Positions 8,155 through 16,329 of a stretch of 56,458 nucleotides of DNA are shown in pieces. The notes under the pieces are model-generated. The model was not told the DNA's origin. It did no database searches and saw only the letters and a list, made by a program, of their open reading frames with translations. Source of the DNA: Cellvibrionaceae bacterium (GTDB lineage: Bacteria > Pseudomonadota > Gammaproteobacteria > Pseudomonadales > Cellvibrionaceae); assembly GCA_002707785.1 (NCBI GenBank), contig PANW01000056.1, forward strand, positions 1 to 56,458, read 5' to 3'. Made by a program: the position numbers and the translations under genes. How positions within the stretch are numbered: position 1 is the first letter of the stretch; each line of letters begins with the position of its first letter.

Positions 8155-9191
8155 TAATATTTACCCTCGGGATCAAGGCTATACCAAGTGGACATCATTT
8201 GACGTAGCGACCATATCCCTGAGTCTTTAAAACGATATTGATCTCGTGCCTGTGTGCGAAATTTCTCTAGCTGTTGCCTCACCTCTTCGGGTAGCTGCTT
8301 AATCGCTTCTGGATGGGAAATAAGACTATTGTTGTACATCATTTGCCTAGCAGCTATCTCTGGTTCCAATAGAAAATTTAGAAACTGGTGAGCCCTATCT
8401 TTGGAGTGGCTCGCAGCCGCAATCACTAAACTATCGAGCCAATAGAAGCCTCCCTCTTTGGGGATGACGTAACGCAGGTCCGGGCTTTCCTGCTGTAGTA
8501 GGACAAAATCGGTGCTATAAGTGGGCGCAATGGCGAGGGTACCCTGACGAAATCCGGCATCCAAATCTTGTGTACTCGACGAAAACAGAGTCACATCGGG
8601 TCTCAGCTTCATCAAGAGTCTTTCAGCTTCGGTTAATTGCCAAGATGTCGGGTTCCAAAGATCGTAACCAAGATACAACAATACGGTAGGAAGCAGCTCA
8701 GTAGGTTGTCCCGCCAAGCCGATTTTCCCCCTAAATTCTTTGGGAGGGTTATAGAGTGCGGCCCATGAATCGACTGACTCTTCTATCAATTCGGAACGAT
8801 ATGCTAGACCATAGCTGCCCTCTGCGTAGGGCTGCGCATATTGTTTTTCTAACTCTGACAAGCGAACGGTTTGCCAGTTGATATAGCGATTATTGGGGAT
8901 GTTTTTTGTCACTCGACGAGTGATCCAGCCATTGCGGATATAGCTATTCAACGAAGAATCATCGAGGAGAATAATATCCAACCCTTCGCCACCGGATGAA
9001 GCGACTTGCTGATCGCGCTCCAGATCATCGGCATAAGTTGTGATAACCACACTGACGTCATAGCGCTGTTCAAAACGCTCCAGCACCACCGGATCAATAT
9101 AATCGTCCCAAGTATATAGATTGAGGTATTCAGCAGCGGTCGATAGCGCAGCTATTGTGCATCCGAAAAATAAAACAAGAACTCTAATCAC
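8154..9191 (-). CDS. Periplasmic PotD-like polyamine-binding sensor protein, NspS-like
   Basis: This is a family 1 extracellular binding protein of the PotD/PotF type: signal peptide to about residue 20 (ALSTAA), then LNLYTWDDYIDP, the domain-crossing strands DIILLDDSSLNSYIRNGWI, and YWLDSLVIA (W251, D253), which aligns with the polyamine-contacting Trp and Asp of PotD. The 345-residue length is typical. No polyamine permease or ATPase gene is nearby; instead its TAA overlaps the ATG of the GGDEF-EAL gene. That points to a signalling partner rather than a transporter component, by analogy with NspS. The ligand (norspermidine, spermidine or other) cannot be told from the sequence. Confidence 0.9.
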   Translation of the reverse strand: MIRVLVLFFGCTIAALSTAAEYLNLYTWDDYIDPVVLERFEQRYDVSVVITTYADDLERDQQVASSGGEGLDIILLDDSSLNSYIRNGWITRRVTKNIPNNRYINWQTVRLSELEKQYAQPYAEGSYGLAYRSELIEESVDSWAALYNPPKEFRGKIGLAGQPTELLPTVLLYLGYDLWNPTSWQLTEAERLLMKLRPDVTLFSSSTQDLDAGFRQGTLAIAPTYSTDFVLLQQESPDLRYVIPKEGGFYWLDSLVIAAASHSKDRAHQFLNFLLEPEIAARQMMYNNSLISHPEAIKQLPEEVRQQLEKFRTQARDQYRFKDSGIWSLRQMMSTWYSLDPEGKY

Positions 9192-9362
9192 CCTTACTCA
9201 CCACCGCCGTTGCCGTAAGCTAAGTATAACTAATCCCCTAGTTTTTATAGGTATTTAATGGCGTGAACGGGCAATTCCAGAGATATAAAAACAACTAACG
9301 CCCCTCAATACTGACGACTTTATCGACAGCACAGAGGGTGAAGCGGATCCACTGAGTGACGC

Positions 9363-9992
9363 TTAGGCCTCGGCAGTATCCAGCTCGGTCTCTAGAGCTT
9401 CCGCCTTTTGACAACCGGAATGCGTACGCAATTGCTGTAGGTAAGCTTCCAAGACTGGGAAAAAGCCCAGCGCGCCGCTCTGCTCAAGCGCATTCACCAC
9501 AAAATACATCATGATATCGGCACCGGTGAGACTATCTCCAACCAAATAGCGTTTGCCATCCAAATGAGCACTCAGATACCCCAACACTTTGGCCGTCTCT
9601 GCATCGGCGTAGTCGCCAAGAAAATTGGTTTTAGCGCCATCACGGGTGAGAAACATACGCAGTAACAGCGGCAGCATGGCGGAGCTTTCGGCGAATTGAA
9701 TCCATTGCAGATACTCGGCGAATTCTCGACTTCCTCGCGCTGGTGCCAAACGCTCACTGGCAAATTTGTCGATTAGGTACTCCACAATCGCGCCCGACTC
9801 AGCGAGTACGACGCCGTCTTCTTCGATGACAGGAGATTTTCCCAGCGGGTGCACAGATTTTAGCGACTCCGGCGCGAGATTAGATTCCGCATCTCGCTGA
9901 TAGGCTTCAATTTTGTAGGGTTGGCCGATTTCTTCGAGCAGCCAAATAATGCGCTTCGAACGGGAACGATTGAGGTGATGCAGAGTAATCAT
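9363..9992 (-). CDS. Glutathione S-transferase family protein
   Basis: The 209-residue protein has an N-terminal thioredoxin-fold domain with ITLHHLNRSRSKRIIWLLEEIG, the cis-proline region HPLGKSPVIEEDG, and the glutathione-contacting AESGAIVEYLID. A helical C-terminal domain includes the N-capping motif region YLVGDSLTGADIMMYF. It is a cytosolic GST; the substrate is unknown. The active-site residue is probably a Ser or Asn in LNRSRS rather than Tyr (inference). It is transcribed toward, but 171 bases away from, the sensor module. Confidence 0.9.
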   Translation of the reverse strand: MITLHHLNRSRSKRIIWLLEEIGQPYKIEAYQRDAESNLAPESLKSVHPLGKSPVIEEDGVVLAESGAIVEYLIDKFASERLAPARGSREFAEYLQWIQFAESSAMLPLLLRMFLTRDGAKTNFLGDYADAETAKVLGYLSAHLDGKRYLVGDSLTGADIMMYFVVNALEQSGALGFFPVLEAYLQQLRTHSGCQKAEALETELDTAEA

Positions 9993-10160
9993 GTCAAAGA
10001 CTCCAAATGTATAGGGACATCAATGTATTCAAGGAAAGATCCTCATTTAACTTGGAGGCAATTAAATTGTCCACAGATTATCGGCGTGAAGCTCTTTATT
10101 TGATGAATGATCCAACATTCAGCGATGCCTTGAGGCTCTGCTCAGTAGACCTGTTGAGGA

Positions 10161-11030
10161 TTACTCGGCGTGGGCTTGAATCCACTCCAGCAACAATTGA
10201 TTCACCGCCTCTGGTGCTTCCAACTGCATAAAATGGCCGGCGTGCGGCAGGCGCTCTATTCGCCACTCACAAGCAAAGGCGCTGGGCTCTATCCAATCGT
10301 AGAGGCCTATGTTCATGCAGCCATCCGTGCCGCCAGCAATCATCTGAGTCGGCACCGAAAGGGCCCCAGTGAACACGGAAGCTTGAGGACGATAGCGGCG
10401 GGAAAAATAGGCGCGATAATAGTTGAGAGTGGCGGTGAGCACTTGAGGTTGCTGTAAGGCGTCAATGACCTCATCAACGGCTGCAGTGGAGTTATGTAGG
10501 TTGGGCGACCAACGCCGCCATAGGAATCGAATAAAAGCATAATCTTTTCGAGCGGCGACCCACTCGGCAAAACCGCGCCATTGAAACAGTAACATGTAGG
10601 ACGAGTTGAGAATTTGTATCGGGTGTTTGCGAATCCCTGCCCTCATAGCACTGCCATGGGGTATTGCTAGGGTGCTTAGCGATTGCACTCTGTCAGCGTA
10701 GGTCGCAGCGACAATATAGGCGGTCACCGCTCCCCAGTCGTGCCCCACCACATGGGCTTTGCGACAATTGAGGTGATCCAGCCAAGCGATCACATCAGCG
10801 GCGATAGACTCGATTGCGTAGAAGCTGATATCCGAGCGAGCCGATCCACGATCATAACCTCTCATAACAGGCATCAAGCAGCGATAACCGGCCTCCACTA
10901 ACGCTGCACACTGTTGCTGCCAACTGCGATGGGTATCGGGAAAGCCGTGCAGCAATACGACCAGTGGCCCCTCGCCCGCCACATAAGCAGACAAGGTCAA
11001 TTGATCCCGCTGCAGACTGATAAGCTCCAT
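10161..11030 (-). CDS. Alpha/beta hydrolase, epoxide hydrolase-like
   Basis: The fold is clear from VVLLHGFPDTHRSW (oxyanion HGFP), the nucleophile elbow VVGHDWGAVTAY, whose HDWG places an Asp nucleophile as in epoxide hydrolases and haloalkane dehalogenases, and the catalytic His in LPHAGHFMQLEAP. A cap domain lies between. ATG 11030 (MELISLQR) matches the family start better than ATG 11060. The substrate is unknown. Epoxide hydrolase or dehalogenase are both possible. It stands alone, with the GST downstream in the same direction across 168 bases. Confidence 0.85.
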   Translation of the reverse strand: MELISLQRDQLTLSAYVAGEGPLVVLLHGFPDTHRSWQQQCAALVEAGYRCLMPVMRGYDRGSARSDISFYAIESIAADVIAWLDHLNCRKAHVVGHDWGAVTAYIVAATYADRVQSLSTLAIPHGSAMRAGIRKHPIQILNSSYMLLFQWRGFAEWVAARKDYAFIRFLWRRWSPNLHNSTAAVDEVIDALQQPQVLTATLNYYRAYFSRRYRPQASVFTGALSVPTQMIAGGTDGCMNIGLYDWIEPSAFACEWRIERLPHAGHFMQLEAPEAVNQLLLEWIQAHAE

Positions 11031-11410
11031 ACTAGAAAGTGCCCTTATGCGAATGATCAACCTTGGCGTTGATCGAAGAAATAAGAATCTCAGTGAAACC
11101 CCAACGGTAAATCAATGCAAATGGAGGCCGCCACTGTCAAGCATTTCAACGTGGATTTTGTACTGTTTATTTACTCAGTAGTTAATATTGTTTTGCGGAA
11201 ATGATATCCACAGCTGGTGTGCATAAGTACCTGAACAACTTTCGGAAAAAAGCGTCCAGGCCAGACAGGCCAAGGGATTCAGCACTTTGATCACTCCGCA
11301 ACCAGCCCGACTTTCAAACTTACAGGTCAAGAGAAATTTCGATTTTTTTACAATTTTTTCAATCTCTCTCGGACATTCGATAACCGAAGCCAATCACCGC
11401 TGCGCCAAGA
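11031..11410. other. Intergenic region with no recognised gene
   Basis: This stretch separates the alpha/beta hydrolase start from the permease stop. It is more AT-rich than its neighbours, with T-runs around 11343-11362. A minus-strand open frame at 11175-11393 has no family resemblance and no Shine-Dalgarno, so I do not call it. It must hold the hydrolase promoter and probably the end of the permease transcript, but I see no strong hairpin-plus-T terminator. Confidence 0.5.
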
Positions 11411-12661
11411 CTAAAACTGATTCAGAATGATGGCCACTGCCACAACTTGGGGCACGGTCACTAGCGGTAAAAACAGGGCAATTTTCCAAGATCGTGTAGT
11501 GTCTTTCAGCACCATCACCTCCGTATAATCAGTGGCAACACCGGTCATCATGAACGCAAAGCTATTGCCCGGCGCATCGGCGCGAGTCAGTAGATCAGCG
11601 GCAATGGGAGTCGAGCCTTCGGAGCAAACTTCAATAATGGTGGCCGCCACCAAGGTTACCGCCAATCCCAGTAGAGTCGGCCCAAACCAAGTTTGAAAAT
11701 CTTCTAACTCAACAAAACTGCGCAGAAGCGTGGCCAACAAAATACCAAACAGCAACCAACGCAAGACCATTTGTGAACCTTTCACGCCATCCGTCAGCAA
11801 GCTTCCTGCGTTGCCCAGGCTCCAATCCGCCTGAGCGAGAAATTGTTTGAATTCAGGCCAGAGTTGATAATCACTGGGCAGATCTTGCGCGTTAGGATTG
11901 TCGGGAAGCACTTTGCGTCGAACCAAAGCATCAAAAATCACCCCACTGACAATCGCGATGACCATGGATAAGACCACAAAGGCGAGCGTCCAAGGTAAAC
12001 CAATGAGCGCCACCAGAATGATCGTCAACGACAGAGAGTTCCATGGGCTGGCCACCAAAAAGGCCATCACTTGACCCAAGCTCGCGCCCCGTTGATAGAG
12101 CTGCATACCCACCATCAAGATACCGTGACTGCACAGATCCATTAACACACCGGCCATAGTCGCCCGCAGTACCCCGCCAACGCTGCCCCCCTGCCCCAAC
12201 ACGGCCGTGACCATCGACTGAGGAATTCGTGACAGCAAACCCACAAATAAGGCCGCCAAGATCACACCCCACCACATGGTATTGAGCAATTCGAACACCC
12301 CATGAGACATGACATGTAACCACTGAGGAAGGTCGGCATCCAAACCACTCCAGTGCAAAATATAGGCACTAAATACCGGGATGGCAGAACCCCATAACAA
12401 CCAATCGATAGACGACTGTTGTTCCGATGGGCAACAACTGGAAGTGGCTTGTTCCGAGCTATGATCGCCGGTGGACGATTCCGTGACGAGTGCCTCAGCG
12501 CTCTGAGCGCAACAACTTGTCGATGCCGGCGTGGCCTCCCGTGAACCATCGCTAGTCGCTGCAGCTAATTGCTCAGAGTCGGGAGTGTTAAGTTGCGCGG
12601 CGCTGGAACACTGCTGTGGATCAACGCTGGAGACCTTCGAGTCGGGACAACACTTACTCAT
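11411..12661 (-). CDS. Permease of the SO_0444 Cu/Zn efflux family with a Cys-rich N-terminal tail
   Basis: The first 90 or so residues are hydrophilic and carry Cys pairs at SKCCPDS, TSCCAQS and SSCCPSE plus a single QQCSS: likely metal-gathering sites. The rest is a polytopic permease of about eight helices of the DUF318/ArsP type, with motifs such as GVLMDLCSHGILMVG, ASPWNSLSL and CSEGSTPIAADLL. I recognise the architecture as the SO_0444 group, annotated from Shewanella as a Cu/Zn efflux transporter. Its ATG overlaps the regulator's TGA by one base, so it belongs to the same copper-responsive operon. Related ArsP proteins export organoarsenicals, an alternative less favoured by the Cys tail and the regulator. 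Confidence 0.85.
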   Translation of the reverse strand: MSKCCPDSKVSSVDPQQCSSAAQLNTPDSEQLAAATSDGSREATPASTSCCAQSAEALVTESSTGDHSSEQATSSCCPSEQQSSIDWLLWGSAIPVFSAYILHWSGLDADLPQWLHVMSHGVFELLNTMWWGVILAALFVGLLSRIPQSMVTAVLGQGGSVGGVLRATMAGVLMDLCSHGILMVGMQLYQRGASLGQVMAFLVASPWNSLSLTIILVALIGLPWTLAFVVLSMVIAIVSGVIFDALVRRKVLPDNPNAQDLPSDYQLWPEFKQFLAQADWSLGNAGSLLTDGVKGSQMVLRWLLFGILLATLLRSFVELEDFQTWFGPTLLGLAVTLVAATIIEVCSEGSTPIAADLLTRADAPGNSFAFMMTGVATDYTEVMVLKDTTRSWKIALFLPLVTVPQVVAVAIILNQF

Positions 12662-13062
12662 CAGTGATCCCGCCCGTCAGCCAACGAATCAATAATGGCG
12701 CACTGCGCTTGCTCATTGCCAGGGCAGGCCTCGACCAACTCTTGCAACGTGTCGCGCATCTGTAACAGTTCGGAGATCTGATGCTCGACTCGCACCAGTT
12801 TCTCAGCCACCAGTTCTTTTACTTCGGAACTGTGGCGACCACTGTTACGATAAAGTGCTAACAGCTGTCGACATTCCTCGACGCTGAATCCGGTGGAGCG
12901 CGCGCGCTGCACAAAACGCAGGACATCCAAATCGCGATCATCGTAGTCTCGATAACCGTTTGTCCCCCGACTCGCCGGGCCAATGAGCTCAATTCTCTCG
13001 TAGTAACGGATGGTTTTGGGGGACAATCCACTGGCTTTCGCTGCTTGACTGATATTCATCAT
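12661..13062 (-). CDS. CueR-like MerR family copper/silver-responsive regulator
   Basis: This 133-residue protein has the MerR winged-helix N-terminus (MNISQAAKASGLSPKTIRYY), a dimerisation helix, and a metal loop ACPGNEQAQC. Numbering places Cys112 and Cys120 exactly where E. coli CueR has its Cu(I) ligands, and Ser77 (RHSSEV) where CueR has the Ser that marks +1-metal sensors; zinc sensors such as ZntR have Cys there. I therefore predict Cu(I)/Ag(I) sensing. It sits first in an operon with the permease and has a MerR-type promoter just upstream, so it should control itself and the permease. Confidence 0.93.
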   Translation of the reverse strand: MMNISQAAKASGLSPKTIRYYERIELIGPASRGTNGYRDYDDRDLDVLRFVQRARSTGFSVEECRQLLALYRNSGRHSSEVKELVAEKLVRVEHQISELLQMRDTLQELVEACPGNEQAQCAIIDSLADGRDH

Positions 13063-13101
13063 CTACTCCCTTAACAAACAGATCGTTGATCAATAACACT
13101 T

Positions 13102-13132
13102 ACCATAAACCTTACACTTGCTGGAAGGTCAA
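13102..13132 (-). promoter_or_regulatory. MerR-type promoter and CueR-like operator for the regulator-permease operon
   Basis: Read on the minus strand, a -35 TTGACC (13132-13127) and a -10 TATGGT (13107-13102) are separated by 19 bp, the over-long spacer that MerR family activators untwist. The spacer carries the inverted repeat ACCTT(N11)AAGGT at 13109-13129; from memory it differs from the E. coli copA CueR box at two bases. The start codon (13062) is about 40 bases downstream of the -10. Confidence 0.93.
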
Positions 13133-13215
13133 CCCAAGTTGCAACAATAGACAGCCGTGTGCTGAAACCCTAGAAAGACAATGGGCAAACGCCCCTTCAT
13201 GGTTATAATGACGCC

Positions 13216-13977
13216 ATGCCATTATTCACCCGCTCCCGTCGAACTCCCCGTCAAACACCCAGACTTATTCCTGTCGTCGCCAAAGCGTCATTGGGGTTTG
13301 ACTATGTGATCCGCTTATCGCACCGAAAATCGGCGGTCATTGAAATCAAAGCAGAAGAGGTGCGAGTGTCCGCTCCCCATAGCACCACGCAAAAAGCACT
13401 CAAACAATGGGTGGAAGAGAAAGCGCCGTGGATACGACAAAAGCTGCGTTCGCAAGCACAGCGGCGCCAACAGATTCCCACTCGCCACTATGCGGAGGGG
13501 GCTCAATGGCCATTTATGGGAGAAGCTCTCAGTCTTCGTATCCGCGTGGATGATAAAAGCCAAACGCTGAAACAAGATAGTGAACTGTCAATTCAGTTGT
13601 CTCGGCGCAGCCAAAAACCTCAGAGCGAACAAATCAAACTCTCTCTTCAAGAATGGTACAAGCAACAGGCGCTGGAGCTACTCACGCAAAAATCTCAATA
13701 CTGGTGTGATCAACTGCATACTCGCTATCGCTCCATCAAGCTTAGACGCACCAAGAGCAAATGGGGTCACTGCACGATCCAAGGTGACCTGCAGTTTAAC
13801 TGGCTCATTCTTCAAGCGCCTGAACCTGTGATCGACTATTTGGTCGTCCACGAATGCTGTCACCTCATTCACCACAACCACAGTGCGCAATTTTGGGCGC
13901 TGGTGGAGCAATTGCTGCCCAATTATCGCAAGGATAAACGGTGGTTGCGGGAACACGGGCATCAACTTCTGCTCTAG
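13216..13977 (+). CDS. YgjP-type zinc metallohydrolase (M48-like, DUF45)
   Basis: The C-terminal half has LVVHECCHLIHHNHSAQFW: an HExxH zinc motif followed by a third His and NHS, as in the YgjP/WLM group. Upstream are the family signature KSKWGHCT and NWLILQAPEPVIDYLV. The 253-residue length is usual. There is no signal peptide, so it acts in the cytoplasm. The physiological substrate is not settled; both protease and nucleotide hydrolase roles have been suggested for relatives. It is transcribed alone, divergent from the copper operon with 153 bases between the start codons, so the two promoters may influence each other. Confidence 0.9.
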   Translation: MPLFTRSRRTPRQTPRLIPVVAKASLGFDYVIRLSHRKSAVIEIKAEEVRVSAPHSTTQKALKQWVEEKAPWIRQKLRSQAQRRQQIPTRHYAEGAQWPFMGEALSLRIRVDDKSQTLKQDSELSIQLSRRSQKPQSEQIKLSLQEWYKQQALELLTQKSQYWCDQLHTRYRSIKLRRTKSKWGHCTIQGDLQFNWLILQAPEPVIDYLVVHECCHLIHHNHSAQFWALVEQLLPNYRKDKRWLREHGHQLLL

Positions 13978-14231
13978 AGCAAAAAATAACGCCCCCCGAA
14001 AACGGGAAAATAGGATATTTCTCCTTCCAGTGTTAGTATTTGTCGCGAAAATCGTTGTTTAACTTCTTTGCGCCACCCAATGCGGCCCAAAGAAAAAATA
14101 AAAACTATAAAAATCAATCAGTTACAAGACCTTCTTGACAAAATAATTTAATAAATCAAACTAACCATGATTATTGAAGTCTGTCAGCGAAGTTATAAAA
14201 CGATTTAGACAACAATTTAGGGGAGAAAACG

Positions 14232-14459
14232 ATGGAATATCTGGATTCAGCGCATCCAGAATGGGATGACATGTGGGAAGAGTTGTCTGCACAAGCCATC
14301 AACAACGGCGATCCGCTGTGTATTAACCAGGGTCTTTGTTGGGAATACATGGGCTCAACGGCGGACCATCACAACTTTCGTCATTCCAAGCATCCTAAAT
14401 CACGTCGTATCGAGCACATCTATCTCGAACGCTGTCGAGCTGCGGTGGGTTGGGCTTAA
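14232..14459 (+). CDS. Small uncharacterised protein, 75 residues
   Basis: ATG 14232 follows AGGGGAGA by a good distance, which makes this a convincing gene despite its size. The protein begins with an acidic, Trp-containing stretch (HPEWDDMWEEL), then DPLCINQGLCWEYMG, DHHNFRHSKHPKSRRIEHIYLERCR. Three Cys and a cluster of His could bind a metal, but this is inference. No signal peptide or membrane helix. I do not recognise a named family. It is flanked by a 254-base AT-rich leader with no other gene, and followed at once by the heptamer repeats. Confidence 0.7.
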   Translation: MEYLDSAHPEWDDMWEELSAQAINNGDPLCINQGLCWEYMGSTADHHNFRHSKHPKSRRIEHIYLERCRAAVGWA

Positions 14460-14460
14460 C

Positions 14461-14502
14461 GGGCTGCGGGCTGCGGGCTGCTACCCTGAAAAACGGGCAT
14501 AA
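14461..14502. repeat. Heptamer repeats (GGGCTGC)x3 joined to a CTACCCT...GGGCATAAA element
   Basis: Three perfect copies of GGGCTGC (14461-14481) start two bases after the TAA of the small gene, and run into TACCCTGAAAAACGGGCATA at 14481-14500. The second part has the same core as the 32-bp duplication at 1052-1115, with five extra bases in the middle. The heptamer differs by one base from the GGGCTAC array at 40032-40067. Confidence 0.85.
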
Positions 14503-14665
14503 AGGGCGATCATGGTCGATGTAAATGCATCGGCCGCAACGGTTTTTATGCTCCGCTCTTCCAGTTATTGACAACATTCTCGCCATTAATTTTCTCTCTA
14601 AGTTCAACTTTCATTGAATTGTCATCTTGTCAGCCTAGTTTCATTTCTGGTACAACTGTATCTAG

Positions 14666-14703
14666 GCACTGAGTAAACGGTGCAACACCGAACTACCCAG
14701 TGC
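14666..14703. promoter_or_regulatory. Compound inverted repeat upstream of the PIN-PhoH gene
   Basis: Three paired segments share one axis: GCACTG with CAGTGC, GTA with TAC, and CGGTG with CACCG, around a CAA loop, with small mismatches between. The element ends 32 bases before the ATG at 14736. As RNA it would be a long interrupted hairpin in the 5' leader; as DNA it could be a binding site for a dimeric regulator. Confidence 0.65.
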
Positions 14704-14735
14704 GAGGTTATCACCAGAAGGAAGGATGCTCGCTT

Positions 14736-16139
14736 ATGGTAGATATACAACTCGCTGAACCCCTCAGCAAAGAAACGCCTATTCTCTACGTTCTCGACAC
14801 TAACGTACTCATTCACGACCCCACTGCATTACTCAACTTTGAAGAACACCATGTCATGATTCCCATGACGGTGTTAGAAGAACTCGACAAACTCAAAAGC
14901 GGCAAGAAAGCCCAAGCCGCAGACTGCCGACAAGCGATTCGAGAAATCGACAAAATTTTGGGGAGAGCCAGCCCTGAAAATATCGAAGGAGGCGTCCCCA
15001 TACGACGAGAGAGCAGCAACCGCGACCAAGGCAAACTCTCGATACTAATGACCACTCCACCCGACAACGTCTCACTCCTCCCCAACCACCTCAACGACAA
15101 CAAAATCATCAACGATCTGTGTTTACTCAAACACGACAATCCCAACCACCGCGTCATCCTCATTACCAAAGATATCAATATGCGACTTAAAGCCCGCGGC
15201 TGTGGCATCGAGTCCGATGACTACCACAGTGATCAATTGGTAACGGATATAGAACTACTCAACAAAGGCTACATTGAGTACCAAGGAAACTTTTGGGATC
15301 AAGTTCAAAAGGTAGAAACCGAACAACAGATGGGGCGCACCGTTCATCGCATTCCATTGGAAGATTTTCACAGCGAAGTATTTGCCAATCAGTTTATCAT
15401 CGACGAATTAGGCTTTATTGGTCGAGTGGTAGACGTCGATGACGACGAAGTTCGTCTCCTGCACATCGACACTCATCGTTTTATGGAGGAAGAGGCTTGG
15501 GGGTTAAAACCGCGCGATGTTTACCAAGGCATGGCACTTAATTTGTTGATGGACCCAGATGTTCACCTAGTGAATCTAACCGGCTCGGCAGGCTCGGGGA
15601 AAACCATTCTGGCCCTGGCAGCCGCCATTGAAATGACCGTTGCCACCAACCAGTATCGTCGTATCATCGCCACCCGCAGTACCCAAGGACTGGATGAAGA
15701 CATCGGTTTTCTGCCGGGAACGGAGGCAGAAAAAATGGAACCTTGGCTTGGCGCCATTACCGATAATTTGGAAGCTCTACATTGTGACGATGAAGATTGT
15801 TCCGGCAGTATCGACTATGTACTTAACAAAGTGCCACTGCATTTCAAGTCGTTAAACTACATTCGCGGCCGTAGCTTTCAGCACAGTTTAATCCTGATCG
15901 ATGAGTCGCAAAATCTAACCCCTCATCAAATTAAAACGATTGTCACTCGCGCAGGTAATGGTTCCAAAGTAATCTGCCTCGGCAACTTGGCGCAGATTGA
16001 TACGCCCTATTTGAATGCCACCAGTTCAGGTCTCACTTATCTGACGGAGCGCTTTAAAGGCTTCACTCACGGAGGAAATATAAAACTGCAAGGCGTGCCT
16101 CGCTCACTGTTGGCAGAATATGCCGAGGCCAATTTATAA
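14736..16139 (+). CDS. PIN-domain PhoH family ATPase (PhoH2/YlaK type)
   Basis: The N-terminal PIN nuclease domain starts at YVLDTNVLIHDP (Asp is a metal ligand) and has a second acidic site in ITKDINMRLKARGCG. The C-terminal PhoH domain carries Walker A in LTGSAGSGKTILALA and Walker B in LILIDESQNLTPHQ. Relatives are RNA-acting helicase-ribonucleases, so RNA cleavage coupled to ATP is the likely activity. I use ATG 14736, preceded by AGAAGGAAGG, rather than the longer GTG start at 14700. It is monocistronic, with a hairpin after the stop. Confidence 0.93.
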   Translation: MVDIQLAEPLSKETPILYVLDTNVLIHDPTALLNFEEHHVMIPMTVLEELDKLKSGKKAQAADCRQAIREIDKILGRASPENIEGGVPIRRESSNRDQGKLSILMTTPPDNVSLLPNHLNDNKIINDLCLLKHDNPNHRVILITKDINMRLKARGCGIESDDYHSDQLVTDIELLNKGYIEYQGNFWDQVQKVETEQQMGRTVHRIPLEDFHSEVFANQFIIDELGFIGRVVDVDDDEVRLLHIDTHRFMEEEAWGLKPRDVYQGMALNLLMDPDVHLVNLTGSAGSGKTILALAAAIEMTVATNQYRRIIATRSTQGLDEDIGFLPGTEAEKMEPWLGAITDNLEALHCDDEDCSGSIDYVLNKVPLHFKSLNYIRGRSFQHSLILIDESQNLTPHQIKTIVTRAGNGSKVICLGNLAQIDTPYLNATSSGLTYLTERFKGFTHGGNIKLQGVPRSLLAEYAEANL

Positions 16140-16208
16140 CCTCAAGATGAACCACAAAACGAAACTATGGCGAGAATATAGCGAAGCTGTAACTAAACTA
16201 TAGCGAAA

Positions 16209-16250
16209 GCACCGAGCAGGTTATTGAGCCTGTTCGGTGCAAAGGTTTTA
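16209..16250 (+). terminator. Hairpin terminator candidate after the PhoH gene
   Basis: GCACCGAGCAGG (16209-16220) pairs with CCTGTTCGGTGC (16229-16240), a 12-bp stem with one G-U pair and an 8-base loop, followed by AAAGGTTTTA. The T-run is short and offset, so termination is probable rather than certain. Confidence 0.6.
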
Positions 16251-16329
16251 TGTTGTTAGGTAGAATAATCAACCAACATTGGTCATAACGTTACGAAAAG
16301 CTGGAAGAGAGAATCGACAGCTAAGTCGC

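Noticed and set aside
8154-9191. Polyamine ABC transporter component
   Set aside because: No permease or ATPase genes adjoin it, and it is coupled to a GGDEF-EAL gene instead.
11200-11216. DnaA box-like TATCCACAG near 11208
   Set aside because: A single imperfect match without clustering, dnaA, dnaN or other origin features.
11175-11393. Minus-strand 72-codon open frame in the gap before the permease end
   Set aside because: No Shine-Dalgarno, no recognisable family, unusual composition.
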